Source: CAYZZA01 sp964482685 (GTDB taxonomy: Bacteria > Bacillota > Bacilli > Lactobacillales > Carnobacteriaceae_A). Taken from it: a stretch of 27,242 bases of DNA. Positions 23,876 through 27,242 of this stretch are shown here, piece after piece. The notes under the pieces are model-generated. The model saw only the letters and a program-made list of their open reading frames with translations, was not told the origin of the DNA and did no database searches. Within the stretch, counting starts at the first letter, position 1. The number at the start of each line of letters is the position of its first letter. Location: NCBI GenBank assembly GCA_964482685.1, contig CAYZZA010000016.1:1-27242 (forward strand). The letters are read 5' to 3'. The position numbers and the translations under genes are program-made.

Positions 23876-24367
23876 TTACGAGAGTCTTAGTTCAAGAACG
23901 TAGTCGTCCATAACATAACCGTACCCAATATCTGAGATTTGTTCGCGTACTGTGGTGAAGCCGAGTGCATGATAGGCTGCGATGGACTGTGCATTGTTTT
24001 TGTTCACCGTTAAGACAATACGGCGTTTCTTTTCTTTGGCTGCAATTTCTTTAATCTGGGTGAGGAGGTGTTGTCCGTATTTTTTTCCGCGGGCTTCTTT
24101 TTGAAGGTATAATTTACTCAAAAAAAGATAATCGGCGTCTAGACTATAGCTAACGTAGCCGATGTCGGCCTCATTTTCTTGAATTAACCAATACACATCC
24201 CCATGTTGGATGGACATCCAAATGGCGTCAGCAGATTGAAGTGTTGCAAGCATATAAGCAACTTGTTCAGCTCCGATAATAGGTGTGTAGTGTTCTGTCC
24301 AAATAGTATGCGCAAGATGGGCAACATGCTCTGCATCTTGTTTGCTTGTAACCAACTGAATATTCAT
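23876..24367 (-). CDS. GNAT-family N-acetyltransferase
   Basis: A 163-aa acetyl-CoA-dependent acyltransferase. The core ADIGYVSYSLDADYLFLSKLYLQKEARGKKYGQHLLTQI holds the acetyl-CoA pyrophosphate loop RGKKYGQ, and VNKNNAQSIAAYHALGFTTV is motif B. The C-terminus DIGYGYVMDDYVLELRL is typical of the group acting on amino groups. The frame is open 8 codons further, but AAGGAGGAG stands right before ATG 24367. It begins 58 bp after tyrS with no terminator between, so it probably shares the tyrosine-controlled transcript. The substrate is unknown. Confidence 0.88.
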   Translation of the reverse strand: MNIQLVTSKQDAEHVAHLAHTIWTEHYTPIIGAEQVAYMLATLQSADAIWMSIQHGDVYWLIQENEADIGYVSYSLDADYLFLSKLYLQKEARGKKYGQHLLTQIKEIAAKEKKRRIVLTVNKNNAQSIAAYHALGFTTVREQISDIGYGYVMDDYVLELRLS

Positions 24368-24424
24368 GAAAGCTTCTCCTCCTTTACACAAAGACCCTAT
24401 TGTAAGCCGTTTTTTATTTTCGAA

Positions 24425-25687
24425 TTACTGAAAACGTACAAGGAAGTATTTTTTTTTGCCACGCCGTACAACCATAAATCGTCCATCAAAAGAAGTTTCA
24501 GGCTCTACTATATAAGCTGTATCTGTCACGCGCTCTCCATTTAGTGAGATAGCGCCATTTTTAATGTCTTCTCGTGCTTGTCTACGCGAGCCTTCAATGT
24601 TGGTTGCATCCACCAGTAATTCTACTAATCCAATGTTTTCTTTTTTGACATCAAAAGACGGCATGTGCTGAAAACCTTGTTCAATTTGGTCTGCCGTTAA
24701 CGTAGAAATATCACCTGAAAAAAGAGCCGCACTGATGAGTTCTGCCTCCTCTAATGCTTCCTGGCTATGAACAAAACGAGTCATTTCACGCGCAAGTGTC
24801 TTTTGTGCTTCGCGTTTATGAGGTTCTGATTGTACAGCTTCTTCTAATTCGTTGATTTCATCTTTAGTCAAAAAGGTAAAGTATTTTAAATACTTGATGA
24901 CATCTTGGTCATCTTGGTTTAACCAAAACTGATAAAATTCATACGGACTTGTCTGTTTAGGATCTAACCAAATTGCGCCACCAGCAGATTTTCCAAATTT
25001 AGTGCCATCCGCTTTTAACAGGAGTGGAATGGTTAAGCCAAAAGCTTTGTCTTTTCCAGGTTGTTTTTTTCGAATAAGGTCCAATCCAGCAGTAATGTTT
25101 CCCCACTGATCCGCTCCACCAATTTGCAATTGAACATCTTCGTGCTCATAGAGATGCAAAAAATCAATAGATTGAATAATTTGGTACGTAAATTCGGTAA
25201 ACGAAATCCCGGTGTCTAAGCGACTGGAGACAATATCTTTTGCGAGCATCGTGTTGATATTAAATTCTTTTCCATAGAGTCTTAAAAACTCAAGAAAGGT
25301 TACGTCTTTTAACCAATCGTGGTTGTTGACGAGTCGAATGCCGTTTTCACTTCCAGCATCAAACAATTTACGCATTTGATCAGATAACTTTTGAGCATTG
25401 TATTCTACTTGCTCCATTGTTTGAAGGGAGCGCTCCGAAGAGCGTCCGCTTGGGTCACCGATTGCTCCAGTTGCCCCTCCGATTAAAATCACTGGTCGGT
25501 GTCCAGCCATTTGAAATCGTTTTAAAATCATAAATGGAATCAAATGCCCAATGTGCATGCTATCTCCAGTTGGGTCAACGCCACAGTATAGAGAAATCTT
25601 CTTCTTTGCAATGACTTCTTTTAGACCTTCTTCATTTGTTTGCTGATTGATTGCTCCACGCCACTCTAACTCTTCTAAAATATTCAT
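24425..25687 (-). CDS. tyrS: Tyrosyl-tRNA synthetase
   Basis: Class I synthetase that charges tRNA-Tyr. At 420 aa the HIGH motif is at 45-48 (DSMHIGHL) and KFGKS, the KMSKS equivalent, at 230-234, as in Bacillus TyrS. The tyrosine-binding segments are LYCGVDPTGDS and QIGGADQWGN. A C-terminal S4 RNA-binding domain spans about 344-410 (GLVELLVDATNIEGSRRQAREDIKNGAISLNGERV). AGGAGG is 6 nt before the ATG. Expression is controlled by a T-box leader (25722-25972) that reads uncharged tRNA-Tyr. Confidence 0.98.
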   Translation of the reverse strand: MNILEELEWRGAINQQTNEEGLKEVIAKKKISLYCGVDPTGDSMHIGHLIPFMILKRFQMAGHRPVILIGGATGAIGDPSGRSSERSLQTMEQVEYNAQKLSDQMRKLFDAGSENGIRLVNNHDWLKDVTFLEFLRLYGKEFNINTMLAKDIVSSRLDTGISFTEFTYQIIQSIDFLHLYEHEDVQLQIGGADQWGNITAGLDLIRKKQPGKDKAFGLTIPLLLKADGTKFGKSAGGAIWLDPKQTSPYEFYQFWLNQDDQDVIKYLKYFTFLTKDEINELEEAVQSEPHKREAQKTLAREMTRFVHSQEALEEAELISAALFSGDISTLTADQIEQGFQHMPSFDVKKENIGLVELLVDATNIEGSRRQAREDIKNGAISLNGERVTDTAYIVEPETSFDGRFMVVRRGKKKYFLVRFQ

Positions 25688-25721
25688 CTGTTCCTCCTGT
25701 TAAAAATGTAATATTGTTTTT

Positions 25722-25972
25722 AGACAATAAAAAAGCCCAGCGAAAAGACATCTTTTCACAGGGACGAAAGTTTCCGTGGTACCACCCAATATTGAGGCAC
25801 TGCATACACGCCTCACTCTTCCTACTTTGTATCGCAAGTATCGCGCCCAACATGTGGGAGGCTCCAAGGTGTAATTCGCTTCTTTTGTGTGTACCGAATT
25901 TCACCATGTTTCGGCTCTCTAAAAGTCAAACACAAAAGGCTACTTTGTCTCTTCATTGCCTATGTTCTCTTC
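25722..25972 (-). promoter_or_regulatory. Tyr T-box leader of tyrS
   Basis: The T-box sequence GGGTGGTACCACGG (minus strand, 25774-25787) pairs with the tRNA acceptor end. The stem I AG-bulge element AGAGAGCCGA is at 25911-25920. The proposed specifier is UAC (Tyr) at 25871-25873, in the loop reading GAATTACACC. The terminator is CCCAGCGAAAAG/CTTTTCACAGGG (25736-25747 with 25752-25763) followed by a U-run from the A6 at 25729-25734. Binding of uncharged tRNA-Tyr should favour the antiterminator. Confidence 0.93.
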
Positions 25973-25978
25973 TTTTAT

Positions 25979-26007
25979 AGTATAAGGAAGCTCAAATTAA
26001 AAGTCAA
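25979..26007 (-). promoter_or_regulatory. Promoter of tyrS
   Basis: On the minus strand, TTGACT (26002-26007), 17-nt spacer, TATACT (25979-25984). Near consensus. It diverges from the yfcC-type promoter at 26031. Confidence 0.85.
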
Positions 26008-26030
26008 TGAGAGAAAAAGGTGAAAAAGGA

Positions 26031-26059
26031 TTGACAACCAAAGAAACATTTTGTAAGAT
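26031..26059 (+). promoter_or_regulatory. Promoter of the YfcC-type gene
   Basis: TTGACA (26031-26036), 17-nt spacer, TAAGAT (26054-26059). The start of transcription should be near 26066, leaving a leader of about 280 nt. Confidence 0.85.
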
Positions 26060-26085
26060 AGGAAACAACTTAATAGAACGAGTCG

Positions 26086-26229
26086 ATACGGTATTGAGGC
26101 CGCGGATAAAAAGAGTAGCGAAAGCGAAAGGGTTACCCGCCGAAATGCTAAATGTGTTGGGGGCATGCTGAATAAGCATGTCACTGTCTTCCTGGATTGC
26201 CCAAATCCTTCAAGATGAGCATACCGTAT
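26086..26229 (+). ncRNA. Lysine-riboswitch-like aptamer, compact variant
   Basis: Closed by P1: ATACGGTAT (26086-26094) with ATACCGTAT (26221-26229). Conserved lysine-aptamer pieces occur in order: GAGG (26096), AAGAGTA (26111-26117), GAAAGG (26126), CGCCGAA (26138-26144), TGAATA in the loop of a 7-bp P4-type stem (26162-26168 with 26176-26182) and ACTGTC (26183-26188). The base of P2 is GCGGATAA/TTACCCGC (26102-26109 with 26133-26140, one mismatch). The distal P2 is only GC-GAAA-GC (26118-26125), and P3 is AATGC/GTGTT (26144-26148 with 26154-26158). The long P2 and P3 arms that kiss in known lysine riboswitches are therefore missing. It could bind lysine weakly, bind a related ligand, or be a different class sharing the core. 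Confidence 0.6.
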
Positions 26230-26238
26230 TGTGGGCAA
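26197..26238 (+). promoter_or_regulatory. Alternative pairing in the leader (switch helix)
   Basis: TTGCCCA (26197-26203) can pair with TGGGCAA (26232-26238), which would break both the GGATT/AATCC hairpin (26194-26208) and access to P1. Such mutually exclusive helices are expected between an aptamer and its terminator. Confidence 0.45.
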
Positions 26239-26256
26239 GAGGATAGACTGGGAACA

Positions 26257-26288
26257 GACTATGGGCCTTTTGCTCATAGTCTTTTTTT
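26257..26288 (+). terminator. Intrinsic terminator inside the leader (attenuator)
   Basis: GACTATGGGC (26257-26266), loop CTTTT, GCTCATAGTC (26272-26281), then seven T. It lies 60 bp before the start codon and downstream of the promoter at 26031, so it must be conditional. Confidence 0.88.
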
Positions 26289-26348
26289 GTACCCATTTAT
26301 ACAAAAAAAGACTATATTCGATTCTAAAAAAACAAAGGAGGTTTTTTT

Positions 26349-27242
26349 ATGGAACGAGTAATAGTTGAATCACGTAAAAAGTTTGCGCTTCCGCACACAT
26401 ATGTGATGTTGTTTGGGTTTATGCTGGTGATGGCGGCGTTGACGTACGTATTGCCAGCAGGTCAGTTTGTACGTGAAGAGATTGCGGGAAGGACAGCAGT
26501 GATCCCAGGATCCTATGAAGTCATTGCCTCCAATCGCCAAAGTTTGTTTGATTTGTTGAAAGCCATTCCTGCAGGATTTGCGCAGGCATCTGATATTTCT
26601 TTTTTCTTGTTTATTACAGGCGGTTCGTTTGCCATCATTAATGAAACAGGAACAATTGGTGCCGCAATAGGAAGATTGGTGACACTGTTAAAAAACAAGG
26701 AAGCCGTCGTTATCCCTGTGATGATGCTTGTGATGGGGCTCGCAGGAGCAACCATTGGATTGGCTGAAGAAACCATTGTGTTGATTGCAATCGGGATTAC
26801 GTTGTCGCGTGCACTTGGATTTGATTCCCTTGTAGGTGTCGCCATGATTAACCTAGGGGCAGCAATAGGATTTTATTCAGGCTTTATGAATCCGTTTAGC
26901 GTAGGGGTCGCACAAGGTATTGCGGAGTTGCCAACTTTTTCAGGGATTGGGCTCCGGCTGGCTTTGTTCTTTGTTCTGTGGGTAGTGACGTCTTTGTATG
27001 TTGTAAGGTATGCTAAAAAAGTAAAAGCTGATCCTGCTACCAGTCTTGTCTATGAAACAGACAAACAGTATTTTGAAACGAAAGCAGACAGCCTTCCAAC
27101 ATTTGATCTAAGACACGCACTTGTTCTTCTAGTCTTTGTGGGAGGGTTTGGCATCATCGGGTACGGCGTCTTCACGTATGGATGGTTTATCCCTGAGATT
27201 GCAGCTGTTTTCTTAGGGATGGGCTTGCTGAGTGGCTTGATT
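26349..27242 (+). CDS. YfcC/DcuC-family membrane transporter (partial, runs off the window)
   Basis: The first 298 codons are present, with no stop before the window end. The N-terminus KFALPHTYVMLFGFMLVMAALTYVLPAGQFVRE is the hallmark of the YfcC branch of the C4-dicarboxylate carrier/ArcD-like superfamily. Further hydrophobic segments lie at about 75-95, 115-160, 160-180 and 200-218, with AGATIGLAEETIVLIAIGITLSRALGFDSLVG and GFYSGFMNPFSVGVAQ as conserved blocks. A polar loop (220-255) precedes the next helices. AAAGGAGG is 7 nt before the ATG. The attenuated, lysine-riboswitch-like leader suggests uptake or exchange of a basic amino acid or a related compound rather than dicarboxylates, but that is inference. 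Confidence 0.9.
   Translation, partial: MERVIVESRKKFALPHTYVMLFGFMLVMAALTYVLPAGQFVREEIAGRTAVIPGSYEVIASNRQSLFDLLKAIPAGFAQASDISFFLFITGGSFAIINETGTIGAAIGRLVTLLKNKEAVVIPVMMLVMGLAGATIGLAEETIVLIAIGITLSRALGFDSLVGVAMINLGAAIGFYSGFMNPFSVGVAQGIAELPTFSGIGLRLALFFVLWVVTSLYVVRYAKKVKADPATSLVYETDKQYFETKADSLPTFDLRHALVLLVFVGGFGIIGYGVFTYGWFIPEIAAVFLGMGLLSGLI

Noticed and set aside
25651..25980. Plus-strand open frame across the T-box leader
   Set aside because: The region is fully explained by the structured tyrS leader RNA, and there is no ribosome binding site.
26086..26288. T-box as the explanation of the YfcC leader
   Set aside because: No GGGTGG-type T-box sequence and no AGAGAG stem I element on the plus strand; the lysine-aptamer landmarks fit much better.
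26513..26845. Minus-strand open frame inside the YfcC-type gene
   Set aside because: It mirrors the hydrophobic codons of the real gene and has no start signals.
1..27242. Mobile elements, CRISPR arrays, tRNA or rRNA genes
   Set aside because: I found no transposase or integrase ORF, no regularly spaced repeats, no terminal repeats with target duplications and no tRNA-like fold.

Overview
The window is ordinary low-GC Bacillota (Firmicutes) chromosome. The evidence is AT-rich DNA, strong AGGAGG-type ribosome binding sites, frequent GTG/TTG starts, TTGACA/TATAAT-like and extended -10 promoters, a tyrosine T-box leader, intrinsic hairpin-plus-T terminators, and a glycerol kinase with the HPr-phosphorylatable HFYG histidine. 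A single deoxynucleoside kinase gene and a fused substrate-binding/permease amino-acid transporter fit Lactobacillales (for example Carnobacteriaceae or relatives) best, but the genus is an inference. I see no insertion sequence, prophage, CRISPR array, rRNA or tRNA.

Layout. 1-1572: a DNA alkyl repair methyltransferase (ogt) converges on a deoxynucleoside kinase across tandem terminators. 1779-3161: a short-chain dehydrogenase and a small DUF2188 protein resembling general-stress proteins. 3162-3571: a gene-poor stretch with a terminator and a perfect 19-bp inverted repeat. 3572-9145: an rsmF-like rRNA methyltransferase, sbcD and sbcC in tight tandem. 9312-10091: a membrane-anchored XRE regulator with an odd start. 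10148-13076 (minus): a DrrAB-type ABC exporter and an AI-2E-family membrane protein. 13465-15649: an amino-acid ABC importer (fused binding protein/permease plus ATPase). 15852-18912: D-serine ammonia-lyase, a membrane-anchored zinc metallopeptidase and a PAP2 phosphatase. 19000-19299 (minus): a rhodanese. 19531-21495: glycerol kinase and a YbgC-like thioesterase. 21666-23634: a poorly known three-gene unit (DUF protein, flavodoxin-fold oxidoreductase, 60-aa protein). 23876-25687 (minus): tyrS and a GNAT acetyltransferase behind a Tyr T-box. 26349-end: the start of a YfcC/DcuC-type transporter.

The most interesting element is the leader of the last gene (about 26066-26345). It carries the conserved core of the lysine riboswitch in the right order, but the P2 arm is cut to a GC-GAAA-GC mini-hairpin and P3 to about 5 bp, so the L2-L3 kissing partners and the K-turn arm both seem to be absent. 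It is followed by an alternative pairing and an intrinsic terminator. It lies head-to-head with the tyrS T-box leader, so two attenuated amino-acid-type leaders diverge from two near-consensus promoters only about 23 bp apart. Other points of note are a regulator whose best ribosome binding site faces an ATA codon, and the perfect 19-bp palindrome just ahead of the rsmF-like gene.
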